Source of the DNA: Mycoplasmopsis bovigenitalium
GTDB lineage: Bacteria; Bacillota_I; Bacilli_A; Mycoplasmatales; Metamycoplasmataceae
Assembly (NCBI RefSeq): GCF_002356075.1
Contig: NZ_AP017902.1
Coordinates: forward strand, 558,001-622,000
Direction: 5' to 3'
DNA: 64,000 bases
Made by a program: the position numbers and the translations under genes. Below are positions 43,424-53,834 of this stretch, one piece after another. The notes under the pieces are model-generated. The model saw only the letters and a program-made list of their open reading frames with translations, did no database searches and was not told the DNA's origin. Each line of letters opens with the position of its first letter. Position 1 is the stretch's first letter.

Positions 43424-44768
43424 AAACTAGCTCCATTTTTTGAGTCAGTTCATATAATAAAATTTTTCTAACATCGAGCATATTGTTGTCTGTGCTATTC
43501 AATTCATTCAAAAAGCAATTAACTATTGGATTTTGTACATCTATATTTTTGTAGTACTTATTTAAAAAAACATTCTTTTCATACTCATTAGCAAAAGTTC
43601 ATTTTAGAGATGAAAAATTGTTTTTGTTTAATTTAGGTTCATTAATAAATTTATTATATAAAGAATATTTATTTTCAAGGATCTTATTAATTCCATTGCC
43701 AATACTTTTTACAAAAATATTTTTATCTATTAACTTAACAAAATTTCTAATGAATAAATACACTTCTGAAAAATTAATGTTTTTTGAATTGTTTAACTTG
43801 ACAAATTCCAAAAATTTTTCAGTGTTTTGTGGTTTTGAAAAATCAAAAATATTTTTATTCAAATAAAATTGTAAGAAATAATTAGACAAATACAAATGCG
43901 AAAACGCTTCTGTAATTTTTTTATAGTTTCAATAATTGTTTTTGCTTAACAAAAATGCTAAATCAATATAAGAATTCTTAATTTTGACTTCGTATTCTAA
44001 TTTGGATATTTTATCGTCATTATTTACTAAATATAATTGAAGTATTTGGTGTATTTTCATAGCAATCATGAAATTTATATTTGGAATCTTAATATTATTT
44101 TTTGTAGTAATAAACCTTTTAGGAATGTATTTTGAGTATAAAACTTCAATTTTTATATTGTTGTACTGATATTTGCTAGCAGCAAAATCTTTGAATTTTT
44201 CTTCAAGATTTTCAAGCGACTTAGCATCAATGCATTTTGTCTCATTTGAAGCAGAAGCGAAGTCTAAATCATTATTTTTTCTTCAAAAGTCATTATAAGC
44301 AAAATTTATTGAACCACTACCATGGAGAACTAAACCTTTAGAATCAAAAAACGAAATTAAATTTGTATTTAACTTATCACTTATGCTATTTTTTGCATTG
44401 ATCATTTTGAAAATATCATAGTGAAAATTGATGATAAGATAAATCTTAAATCATTTTAGTGCTCTAAAAATATTGAATTGAAAATATTTGTTAATCATGA
44501 TAATAGACATGTTTTTGCTAAAACCATAAAAGCATGCTCAAAACAAAAGAATAAATATTATAGATATCACAAGATAACCGCTACTTTTATTGGAATTTTG
44601 CGGAAAAGAGCGACCATAAAAAGAGGGATCAATAATAGCCACTAGTGCAAAAAAAGCTATTATTGGTAAAAAGATAAAAGATATAAACAAGAGAATATAT
44701 TGAAAATAAAGTTTTTCCTTAATTAATTTAAAGCGATGAATTAAATCAATTTTGTCTTCTAGTATCAT
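43407..44768 (-). CDS. Membrane-anchored AbiEii-like nucleotidyltransferase, copy 1
   Basis: Protein of 453 aa, paralogue of the 41252-42643 product. TM helices about 22-47 and 65-82; then conserved NIFRALKWF, GLVLHGSGSINFAYNDFWRK and NNDLDFASAS with Gly150, Ser151, Asp167 and Asp169 as the nucleotidyltransferase core; IKIEVLYSKYIPKRF; PNINFMIAMKIHQILQLYL; KNSYIDLAFLLSK. The two copies are most alike across this core and the SNYFLQFYLN region and differ more in their tails. It starts 10 nt inside the upstream gene, preceded by GGGGC. In AbiEii-type toxins this core transfers nucleotides to RNA; that activity here is an inference. Confidence 0.7.
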
Positions 44769-45496
44769 GATGATGAGCCCCAGTAATCTTCTCTTAAATA
44801 ATCATTATAAAGTGTATTTGCTTTTTGATATATAGCATTTATAGTGTCGGACGATCTTCTAACCTTATCTCTTGCAGTTAGAACAAAGAAATAGTCTCAT
44901 AAATTATAATTTATGTTATTAAGAGTATCTTTAGCAATTCTAAGTGCATTTTGTAACTCTTCAATATTTTTACTTTTAGAAACTTGTATAATTCCATTAA
45001 AAATATGAATAATAAAATCACATGAATAATTTAAAAATTCTTCACTTCTTTTCAATAAACCAAGTGCTGTAAAAATAGTTTTACCAGCAAGAATACTGGT
45101 ATCAATAGGTTGAATACCTGTTTGTCCGCTTTCATTAAGGGCGCCAAAGAAATCAGCAGCAGCCGCAGACGCGTCTCACAAAGAATTTAATTTATATAAG
45201 AATGAATGCAAGTCGCTTAAAATATTTTTGGCAGTTTTATGAAAATCTAAATATGACTGTATAGCTCAAAAAAGTCGATGATTTATAGTATTTCAATCGT
45301 CGTTTGTAACAAAATCATTTACTGTTTTATTTGCGCTTGAAAAAGACATCAAAGTTAAATTATTAGATTCTGTTTTAATTTCGGCAATTTCCTTATCAAA
45401 AATACTTTTCAAATTATTTAGAGTATTTTTTAATACTTCAATAGAAAAGTTTTTATTATCTTGTTCTATTTGTGGTTGCGAATTTATAATAATCAT
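44759..45496 (-). CDS. Unknown soluble protein heading the NTase operon
   Basis: Unrecognised 245-aa protein with no signal peptide or long TM segment, mostly helical. It has an Asn/Glu-rich start, four Trp (three by UGA) spread through NDDWNTINHRLFWAIQSYL and SLWDASAAAADFFGALN, and a Gly/Ser-free helical second half. ATG at 45496 is chosen because AAGG lies 9 nt upstream; an in-frame GTG is 9 nt earlier. It is present once, unlike the duplicated genes after it, so it may be the common regulator, antitoxin or substrate of both modules. Driven by an extended -10 promoter. Confidence 0.6.
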
Positions 45497-45533
45497 TTTT
45501 GTCACCTTATATAATTAATAATTTATTAATTAT

Positions 45534-45542
45534 ATTATACCA
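45534..45542 (-). promoter_or_regulatory. Extended -10 promoter of the island operon
   Basis: TGGTATAAT on the minus strand, a perfect TGnTATAAT, about 38 nt upstream of the first island gene. Confidence 0.65.
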
Positions 45543-45571
45543 AATTACTACTATATTTATATGTCCTAAAT

Positions 45572-45588
45572 ATAGAGCATTGATTTTT
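45572..45588 (+). repeat. 17-bp island-end direct repeat, right
   Basis: ATAGAGCATTGATTTTT, identical to 40764-40780. Its TTGATTTTT half is also the point where the truncated LLM copy stops. Confidence 0.7.
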
Positions 45589-45634
45589 ATAAAATTGTTG
45601 TTTCCAAATGTTAAAAATCCAATTCTATCTTCAT
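45580..45634 (-). pseudogene. Truncated 5' fragment of an LLM oxidoreductase gene
   Basis: From an ATG at 45634 the sequence aligns with the first 55 nt of the intact gene at 40573 (ATAGAATTG(A)GGAxTTT, ACATTTGGAAACAACAATTTT), but the frame is lost after MKIELDF and homology ends at the 17-bp repeat. It is a remnant created when the island region was duplicated or inserted. Confidence 0.7.
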
Positions 45635-45720
45635 TCGCCCCTTAAATATGTATTGAAATTTTACTTATTCAATTGTATTTTCAATATTTTTAGTCAAATT
45701 ATTTTCTTTCTAAAAATAAA

Positions 45721-45736
45721 AATAGCTCACGCTATT
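45721..45736 (-). terminator. Terminator of tig-like gene
   Basis: AATAGC, loop TCAC, GCTATT, then T-rich on the minus strand; overlaps the stop codon. Confidence 0.65.
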
Positions 45737-46955
45737 TAAATTTTAATAAAGTTTCGAACTGTTGCGCTAAATTAGGATTAAACATTCTTACTAATTCAAT
45801 AACATACATATGTTTAGTTAGAATATCCATGACTTTATCAGGCGTAAATTTAATCTCATTTTCAGAACGATTATTGATTGTTTTGTTTATAAATTTCAAT
45901 TCATTTTCCAATATCTCTTGGGTTGGCATTATTTCAACAGCTTCTTTAATTGCTTTAAAAACAAATTCAGTTATTACCGATCTTTTAGCATAAAATGTAG
46001 CACTTTGGATAAATTCAACATGCATAGGGTTTTGCATATCTATATTTTTTAGTGAATCAATGTTTGCTAGTAATCCATTAGGATTCATTTCTCTTTGAGC
46101 TAAATTATTAATTGTTTCATCAATTACTTCTTGAGCAACATCAATTTGATTTTCTTCAATTAATTTATATACATATTCGTCAAAAAATCTCAGTAGTTCT
46201 CTGCCGGCAAATTCTTTTTTAATATTAGACTCAAATTCATTTCTTAACTCTTGTATTGTATTTATATTTTCTTCAATCATTGGTTCAAAATTTGCTTCAG
46301 TTAATTCTTCAACTTCGACTATTTGTGCTGAAATTATTTTAACAGTTCAAAACACATTTTCAGGATCATTAAAACTAAATTCATGACCTATTTTTTGGCC
46401 TATCAACTCATTATTTATTGAAAAATTTTCGTTTTTTTTAGCTTGCAATTTAATGTGGTCTTGCTTATGGATGGTTTGTCCATCCTTAGTTGCAAGTAAA
46501 TCGACTAAAACAATATCTTGCTCAATAATATCTCTGTCTAAAACATCTTTATAAACAGGGCGTTTTTTTCTGAAATCTTCTCAAACATCATTCAGTAATT
46601 GATCTGATGGAAAATTCTCTTTGAAATTAATCTTCACACTTTTAAGATCAAATTTTAGAATTTCTTCTAGATCGTAGCGAATCAAATGAATATTTGCCTT
46701 TAAATTTTCATTGTTTTCTAAAATACTTACATATGGTCTTCCGATTGGCAAGATATTTATTTGATTTTCTCTTAAATGGTTAGCAAATTCACTAACTTTT
46801 TCATTAATTAATTTTGATGTTGCCATCTGGTTCAATTCTTCAGGTTTTATAACTTGTCCTGATTTAATTGCAAACATTAAAGCATCATTTTTTTCTTTTT
46901 TGAATTGTTCTTTGCTAATATCTAGTGTTAATATTTCTCTTGTGAATTTAATCAT
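45732..46955 (-). CDS. tig: Trigger factor-like chaperone
   Basis: Trigger factor-type protein (407 aa). It has a PPIase-like central part (ERDIVLVD-like IIEQDIVLVDLLATKDGQT, FSINNELIGQKIGHEFSFN) and the C-terminal chaperone arms (MIEENINTIQELRNEFESNIKKEF onward, KHMYVIELVRMFN). The N-terminal ribosome-docking region is shortened and the GFRxGKxP loop is not seen; KSGQVIKPEELNQ stands there instead. Starts at ATG 46955 with AAAGG upstream. Length is below the usual 430-480. Assignment rests on the middle and C-terminal parts. Confidence 0.75.
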
Positions 46956-47067
46956 TTTGCCTAACCTTTCGGGTAATTTGTATAAATTTAGAAACAAGCA
47001 TTGATCTATTGTGGAAATTATATTGATATTAGCCCCAAATGTAAAAAAATATTTTGCAAGTTTTGTT

Positions 47068-48471
47068 TTATAAATTTGAAGATAATTGTAATTTTATAGT
47101 GCCATCCACAAGTGTTAATATTTTAAAAATTAAGTCTAACCCAAAAGTACCTCTATCTTTAATTGTTTTAAACGCTTGCCTTGACATACCTAAGAGGTCA
47201 GCTATTGTTGCGTCTGAATAGTTATTCTTAATCTTTACTTTTTCTAACAGAGATAATGCAAAATTAACTAATTGTTCTTTACTTGATATATAAATATCAT
47301 TTACAAATACATTCTCAAATAATCTAATTCCTAACTCAAAAAGTATGCGAACATTGACGCTGTTTCCGAGTTGTTTATAGGTAACAGAATCTTTAGAACT
47401 AAAAATATAATTCTCGGGAAATGATTGAAGTCTAGCCGCTTCTCTTGGGGTAAGCCTTCTTTTAAATTTTCCTATGATTTGAGTTTGGACCAATGCTACT
47501 AATGTTGAAAATACATCTGGTTTTTTTACTCTGATCCCTGATGGTCTAAATTGAATAACTCCCTGCCATATATCATTTATTGTATCACCTGCTTGTCATT
47601 CAAATTTTCTTTGAGTACTCGAAAATTCTGATAGGTTATTGTACTTTTTTAATCATTCATCAATGAAATACTGATTTTTTTTATACAAATCAATATTTTT
47701 TTCAATAATATTTTGTTTTCATTTTGGAAGAGAAGGATCAATACTATTTAATTTAAAAAAGTCAACTCACACGGGAAAACCAATTGTTTTTTTTATTACA
47801 TTTTTATAAAATTCATTTCATATATTAAGTATTTTATTTTCTGTATCGGTGATATTGTACTTATTGTCTATTTTATCTGACAATGATAATATAGAATCGA
47901 TTGTATTATCTTCCTTATTTAATAGATTTGGTAAATCGATATTTAATGGTAAATTTATATTTTCGGGGTCGTAAATTCCTAAAATATAAACCCTTTCTCT
48001 AAACTGGGGGACACCAAAATGATGCGGAGAAAGGACAATTGGTTGTTGTGGTAATCTATATCCAAGAGATATTAACGTGTTTTTGATAGTTTTTCAAGTA
48101 TTACCTTTATCATGTGATACTAAGTTTCGAACATTTTCGAGAATTATGTATTTAGTTTTATGATGTTTCAAAATTCTTGCAATATCATAAAACAAAGTTC
48201 CTCTTGTATCGTTTATTCCCCCTTGTTTGCCAGCTTTTGAAAAAGCTTGGCAAGGAAAACCGGCGCACAAAACATCATGTGCTGGGATATCTGATGCGTT
48301 TATTTTGGTCACATCATTTGCAGAGTTAATTTTAAAATTTTTTTCATATACCTCGACGCAGTTTTTGTCAATTTCGGCCGAAAATACACATTCACCACCT
48401 AATTGAGACATAGCAAGGTGAAAACCACCGATACCTGAAAATAAATCAATGAATTTAAAACCTTTTGACAT
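47068..48471 (-). CDS. Type II DNA (cytosine-5) methyltransferase with C-terminal HTH
   Basis: C5-cytosine methyltransferase (467 aa). Motif I IDLFSGIGGFHLAM (9-22), IV with catalytic Cys74 in CAGFPCQAFSKAG, VI IILENVRNLVSHD, VIII PQFRERVYILG, IX TPREAARLQSFPE and X QLGNSVNVRI are complete, with the target domain between VIII and IX. Beyond motif X about 100 residues are added, including NYSDATIADLLGMSRQAFKT, a helix-turn-helix, perhaps for self-regulation. Pairs with the upstream endonuclease gene. Recognition sequence not predictable here. Confidence 0.93.
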
Positions 48472-48523
48472 ATTTCCTCCTTATAAATTCATTATATCAA
48501 AGTGTAATACAAAAGTTTGACAT

Positions 48524-49732
48524 TTATATCTTTTTCTTAAATATTATTATGTTTTCATTTTTCTTATTTATCAGGATTTTTGGCTTTCTTTTACTTCCGT
48601 CAGGTTGGTGTCCCTGATTGTAAATATCATGGTTTGCTTCAAAATTATCCAATGTATACTCAACTATTAAAACATTTTCATAAGTAACTGAATTTTTAAG
48701 TTTTTTCTCATAAGAATTTAATTTTTCCTTGTTTTTTAATTTGTTTCATTCTTTGACAAGTTTAAACTCTTCAGGTAATTTATAATCTTTTACTGTTTTG
48801 TGTTCAAAAATTATATATCAAAACTTTTTATATTTTTCTAAGGCACGTTTAACATTTTCAAGATCATTTCCGATTGTTTTTGTTTCATTAATATCGCTTG
48901 ATTTAACGTCTGCAAAAAATTGCTCATCTTCAAAGAAAAAATCAAAGTCTAAATTATCATGATTTTTATTAATGTTATCATCATCTAAATATTTCAAACC
49001 TTTTAATTGTCGTTTTAATAGTTCTTTTTTTAGTAAAAATTCTAAGTAAAATCCTGGTCATTCGCTTTGTTTTCAGTGTTTAAAATTGTTTTGTTTCATT
49101 TCTCTAACTGCATCCATAACATTTATTTCAGTTTTTATTGGTAAATCAATTAATAATTCATCAAATCATTCATAATTTACTGCTGAATTTTTAGTGTATA
49201 TATTATGTGGTTCAAAAATTTTAAATATATTAGTGCGATTATAAAACCTTATTTCATTACCATTTTTATCTTTTCTAAAGTACTCACCTTTTTCGAGGCA
49301 AAAGCTTATGTCATCTGTATTCACATGAGCTGATGAATTATTTGACATTCTTTTAAAGTATTGAGTTGGTTCAAACACACTAAAAACAACACTATCATTA
49401 TATTTATACACCCCTAGAATAATAAAAATGTAATTTGAATATTTTTTTGCTGTATAAATTGATTTAAAATGTTTAGATATTTGAATTCTTTTCTTATCGA
49501 GTGGGTGAGGACGACCTAGATATGAGACTGACTTTGCGAAAATTATATATTTATTATTTTTATATTTATATTCAATATATTTTTTGGAGTCAATTTTTAT
49601 TAGAGACAAATTATCGGCAAGTAAATTGTTTTTAAGCAAATTATATATTTCATTTTGAAATAAAGTTTGATCAATATCTAAAACAAATTCATTTGGACTC
49701 TGCACTTGTAATGATCTAGTTTTGCTACGCAT
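48524..49732 (-). CDS. Type II restriction endonuclease
   Basis: Putative endonuclease (402 aa) of the R-M pair. The C-terminal half has LDFDFFFEDEQ and FFADVKSSD, a plausible PD-(D/E)XK site (Asp, then Asp-Val-Lys). The N-terminal part (MRSKTRSLQVQSPNEFVLDI) is unfamiliar and basic. Location 52 nt upstream of the methyltransferase in the same orientation supports the call. Read through a UGA Trp after SAVNYE and more in the C-terminal half. Open along its whole length, so the system looks functional. Confidence 0.8.
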
Positions 49733-50165
49733 AATAAAATTATTTTATATTTTTTTAAATTATATTGATTGCAAAATAAACTTTAATTTAAAAATAATTA
49801 AATAAATATAAATTCCGTTGAATATTACATAAAATTTAAGTCTTAAAATGTAAGGTATAAATATGATTGATACTAATGATTTTTTCATTACCCCCTATTA
49901 AGTTATAGTGATATTTGATTAGTATTTTTTAAACTATTGACTTTATTTATTGCTAATATTGACAGTGATTTTTTTGCGTTATTTAATAATTATTCTTAAA
50001 ATTTTTTTGACTTTTTTATTTCTTGTTTACTAAAACAACTTTTTTATAGTTGTATTAGTCAAAAAAAATTTTTAAAAAAATTATAAACACACGGGTGAGT
50101 TGTTATATAATAAGCAAGTATTTTAAAAGCAATATTTTGCAAAAAACATTAGAAAGGAAAATAAA
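49733..50165. other. Divergent intergenic region, R-M / rpsL
   Basis: No credible gene. Minus-strand TATAAT (49759-49764) may serve the endonuclease gene. Plus-strand TATAAT (50106-50111) about 55 nt before rpsL is the likely ribosomal-operon -10; AGAAAGGAAAAT is its ribosome site. Confidence 0.6.
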
Positions 50166-50585
50166 ATGCCAACAACAAACCAATTAGTTAGCAGTGGTAG
50201 AGTGCAAAAAGTTCGTAAACAAAACGCTCCTGCGTTGAACTTAAGCTACAACACACTTACAAAGGCAAGCCGTAAAGAATCAGCTCCTTTTAAACGTGGT
50301 GTTTGTACACGTGTTGCAACTATGACTCCTAAAAAACCTAACTCAGCTATGCGTAAATATGCTCGTGTTAAATTATCAAATGGTATGGAAGTTACTGCCT
50401 ACATCGGCGGTGAAGGCCACAACCTACAAGAACACTCAGTTGTTCTAATCAGAGGAGGTAGAGTTAAAGACCTACCTGGTGTTAGATACCATATCGTTAG
50501 AGGTACACAAGACTTGGCCGGTGTAAACAACCGTAAACAAGGAAGAAGTCTATACGGAACCAAAAAAGAGAAATCAAGTAACTAA
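50166..50585 (+). CDS. rpsL: 30S ribosomal protein S12
   Basis: S12 (139 aa), decoding-centre protein. [12 protein letters not shown] start, [28 protein letters not shown] and [34 protein letters not shown] are standard. The residue equivalent to E. coli Lys42/43 is Lys within TPKKPNSA, the streptomycin-sensitive form. First gene of rpsL-rpsG-fusA. Confidence 0.98.
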   Translation: MPTTNQLVSSGRVQKVRKQNAPALNLSYNTLTKASRKESAPFKRGVCTRVATMTPKKPNSAMRKYARVKLSNGMEVTAYIGGEGHNLQEHSVVLIRGGRVKDLPGVRYHIVRGTQDLAGVNNRKQGRSLYGTKKEKSSN

Positions 50586-50614
50586 ATAATAAATTAAGGA
50601 AAGAGAGAAATATT

Positions 50615-51085
50615 ATGTCAAGAAAACACAAAGCTCCTGTTAGAGAAGTTCTAGCTGACCCAATTTTTAACTCTGTTCTAGTTACTAAATTGATTAACTC
50701 AATTATGCTAGATGGTAAAAAATCTGTAGCACAAGACATTCTTTATTCAGCCTTTAACATTGTAAAAGAAAAAACAAACAAAGACCCAATGGAAGTTTTC
50801 CAAGCTGCCATTGAAAACATTACTCCTCAACTAGAAATTAGAACAAGAAGAATTGGTGGTACAAACTACCAAGTCCCAACAGAAGTTTCTGCGCGTAGAA
50901 AACAAACACTATCACTAAGATGATTAGTACAATATTCACGCCTAAGAAACGAAAAAACAATGGACGTTCGTTTAGCAAACGAAATTATTGATGCATCAAA
51001 CAAAACAGGTGGAGCAATCAAAAAACGTGAGGATACTCACAAAATGGCTGAAGCCAACCGTGCTTTTGCTCACTTTAGATGATAA
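50615..51085 (+). CDS. rpsG: 30S ribosomal protein S7
   Basis: S7 (156 aa), head-domain primary binder of 16S r[54 protein letters not shown] (UGA Trp) and [21 protein letters not shown] are family motifs. AAGGAAAGAGAG precedes the ATG. Confidence 0.98.
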
Positions 51086-51097
51086 TAGGAATTTAAA

Positions 51098-53188
51098 ATG
51101 GCAAGAGAATATGATTTAAAAAATTACCGTAACATCGGTATTATGGCTCACATTGATGCAGGTAAAACTACCACAACTGAAAGAATCCTTCTTCACACAG
51201 GTAAAATTCACAAATTAGGTGAAACACACGATGGTGCTTCACAAATGGACTGAATGGCTCAAGAACAAGAACGTGGAATTACCATTACTTCAGCTGCTAC
51301 AACAGCATTTTGAAAAGGTACTCGAATTAATATTATTGACACCCCTGGTCACGTTGACTTTACTGTTGAGGTTGAACGTTCACTTCGTGTTTTAGATGGT
51401 GCTGTTACAGTGCTTGACGCACAAAGTGGTGTTGAACCTCAAACTGAAACAGTTTGAAGACAAGCTACAAACTACAAAGTTCCAAGAATTGTTTATGTAA
51501 ATAAAATGGATAAAATGGGCGCAGACTTCTTTATGTCTGTTGACTCTGTTAAATCAAGATTAAATGGTAACGCAGTTGCTATTCAAGTTCCAATTGGAGC
51601 TGAATCAAACTTTACTGGTATTATTGACCTAGTAGAAATGAAAGCATACATTTACGATGGTAAACCAGAAGAAAACCCAGAAATTACTGATATTCCAGCA
51701 GAATACTTAGAAGTTGCTAAAGAAAGAAGAGCAATGCTAATTGATGCTGTTTCAACTTACGATGATGAATTTATGATGAAACTTCTTGAAGGTATTGAAC
51801 CAACAGAAGAAGAACTAAAATCAATGATTCGTAAAGCTACTCTAACTTCAACATTTTTCCCTTGTGTTTGTGGAACTAGTTTCAAAAACAAAGGTGTTAA
51901 AAAAATGATTCAAGCTGCAGTTGATTATCTACCTTCACCACTTGATATCCCTGCAATTAAAGGGTATTTAGGTGAACAAGAAGTTTCTGTTCCAGCAACT
52001 GACGATCATGACTTTGTTGCGTTAGCTTTCAAAGTTATGACCGACCCATTTGTTGGTTCATTAACATTCTTCCGTACTTATGCAGGTGTGCTTAAAAAAG
52101 GTACATACGTTTACAACACAACAAAAGATGTAAAAGAACGTATTGGTCGTATTATTAAAATGCATGCTAACTCACGTGAAGAAATCGATGAATGTTACGC
52201 AGGTGATATCGGTGCATTAGTTGGTCTTAAAGGAACAACAACTGGTGATACACTTGTTGCTGAAAAGGCACCAAAAATTATTCTAGAAAGAATGGTTTTC
52301 CCAGAACCAGTTATTTCACAAGCACTTGAACCAGAATCAAAAGATGCAATGGAAAAATTGGCGTTAGGTTTACAAAAACTAGCTGCTGAAGACCCTACAT
52401 TTAGAACCTACACAGATGAAGAAACAGGACAAACAATTATTGCGGGTATGGGTGAGCTACACCTAGACATTATTGTTGACCGTTTAAAACGTGAACATGG
52501 TGTTAAAGCAAAAGTTGGTGCTCCTCAAGTTTCATACCGTGAAACTATTACAAAAGAAGCTGAGGTTGAAGGTAAACACATTAAACAATCTGGTGGTAAA
52601 GGTCAATATGGTCACGTATGAATCAAATTCGAACCAAACAAAGACAAAGGTTTTGAATTTGTTGACAAAATTGTTGGTGGTAAAATTCCAAAAGAATACA
52701 TTAAATCTATTCAAAAAGGTCTTGAAGACAAAATGGCAAGTGGTATTTTAGCTGGATATCCAATGATTGATATTAAAGCTACCTTATTTGATGGTTCATA
52801 CCACGATGTCGACTCTTCAGAAATGGCTTACAAAATTGCTGCGTCTAAAGCATTAACAAAAGCTAAAGACCAACTTGGAACAGTTTTACTTGAACCAATC
52901 ATGGATGTAGCTTGTGTTATTCCTGAAGATTACTTTGGTGATGTTATGGGTGATTTAACTCGTAGAAGAGGGCAAATCGTTAATAACGAAACAAGAAACG
53001 ATGGCGCACACATTATTAGAGCACACGTACCATTAAAAGAAATGTTTGGTTATGCAACTGATTTACGTAGTATGACTGCTGGTCGTGGTAACTACCAAAT
53101 GCAGTTTGATCACTATGAAAAAACTCCAAAAAATATTGCTGATCAAGTTATTAAAACACGTAATATCCAAAATAATGATGAAGACTAA
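51098..53188 (+). CDS. fusA: Elongation factor G
   Basis: EF-G (696 aa), translocation GTPase. G1 [13 protein letters not shown], switch [21 protein letters not shown]4 NKMDKMG, plus domains II-V ending with [28 protein letters not shown] encodes Trp at [22 protein letters not shown] and VWIKFEPN. The standard str-operon order without tuf afterwards. A strong terminator begins at the stop. Confidence 0.98.
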
Positions 53189-53215
53189 AAATATGCCCGC
53201 GCAGGCATATTTTTT
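53189..53215 (+). terminator. Terminator of rpsL-rpsG-fusA
   Basis: AAATATGCC (53189-53197), loop CGCGCA, GGCATATTT (53204-53212), then T run. Confidence 0.85.
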
Positions 53216-53567
53216 ATTGAAAAAAACCACTAATTCTTCAATGAAATTAATGAATAGTTTTATCAAAATAATAAAAAACAACCTAAAATAGGCTGTTACA
53301 CGTATAAAAAATAAATTAAGATATTAAAAAAGGATAACACTGTGTATCTTGTTGAAAAAGATACTTATTAATAATAGCATTAAAACAAATACTACAAAGA
53401 AAAAACATTTTATTTCTTTAAAATTTTAATAAATTAAAAAAACAATAATTTGCTAGCAAAAATCAATTTATTTTTCCATTTTTATAAAAAACAACCGATA
53501 TAAAAAAATAAAAAAATGTTTTACATAAAATTAAAATACCTTATAATTAAGTAGCAATTTTAAAGTT
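53216..53567. other. Intergenic region before the tRNA pair
   Basis: About 350 bp, very A-rich, without a credible gene. Only the tRNA promoter at its end is recognisable. Confidence 0.5.
53520..53547 (+). promoter_or_regulatory. Promoter of tRNA-Leu / tRNA-Lys
   Basis: TTTACA (53520-53525) and TATAAT (53542-53547) separated by 16 nt, 20 nt upstream of the tRNA 5' end. Confidence 0.6.
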
Positions 53568-53654
53568 GCCCAGGTGGCGGAATAGGTAGACGCAAGGGAC
53601 TTAAAATCCCTCGGTGGTAACACCGTGCTGGTTCAAGTCCAGTTCTGGGTACCA
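53568..53654 (+). tRNA. tRNA-Leu (TAA anticodon)
   Basis: 87-nt cloverleaf with GCCCAGG/TCTGGGT acceptor, TAA anticodon in loop CTTAAAA, the long class II variable arm CGGTGGTAACACCG, T loop GGTTCAAGTCC and encoded CCA. Confidence 0.95.
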
Positions 53655-53676
53655 TATGGCTTATGCCACGAAAAAT

Positions 53677-53752
53677 GCGTCCTTAGCTCAGCAGGTAGAG
53701 CAAATGGCTTTTAACCATTGGGTCAGAGGTTCGAATCCTCTAGGACGTACCA
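53677..53752 (+). tRNA. tRNA-Lys (TTT anticodon)
   Basis: 76-nt cloverleaf: acceptor GCGTCCT/AGGACGT, D arm AGCTCAGCAGGTAGAGC, anticodon stem-loop AATGG-CTTTTAA-CCATT, T loop GGTTCGAATCC, encoded CCA. Follows tRNA-Leu by 22 nt, one transcript. Confidence 0.96.
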
Positions 53753-53769
53753 TTTCATTTATTTGACCG

Positions 53770-53792
53770 AAATGACGCAAGTCATTTTTTTA
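53770..53792 (+). terminator. Terminator of the tRNA pair
   Basis: AAATGAC, loop GCAA, GTCATTT, then T run. Confidence 0.8.
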
Positions 53793-53834
53793 TTTTTTAA
53801 AAAGTGCTATATTAAATATAAATTTGGAGGAAAA

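Larger units (their letters stand above)
45580..45736 (-). repeat. Island-flanking duplication, right copy
   Basis: Counterpart of 40516-40675, containing the LLM 5' remnant, upstream AT-rich promoter DNA and the AATAGC hairpin at the tig stop. Confidence 0.75.

Noticed and set aside
45580-45634. Possible independent small gene starting at the ATG at 45634
   Set aside because: Only seven codons (MKIELDF) before a stop; it aligns with the 5' end of the LLM gene and is a remnant.
49863-49901. Tiny 12-codon ORF (MIDTNDFFITPY) in the R-M / rpsL intergenic region
   Set aside because: No ribosome site, no promoter placement and no family; expected by chance in AT-rich DNA.
52491-52751. Lys-rich overlapping ORF inside fusA
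   Set aside because: Out-of-frame shadow of a highly conserved gene; its sequence is the by-product of fusA codons.
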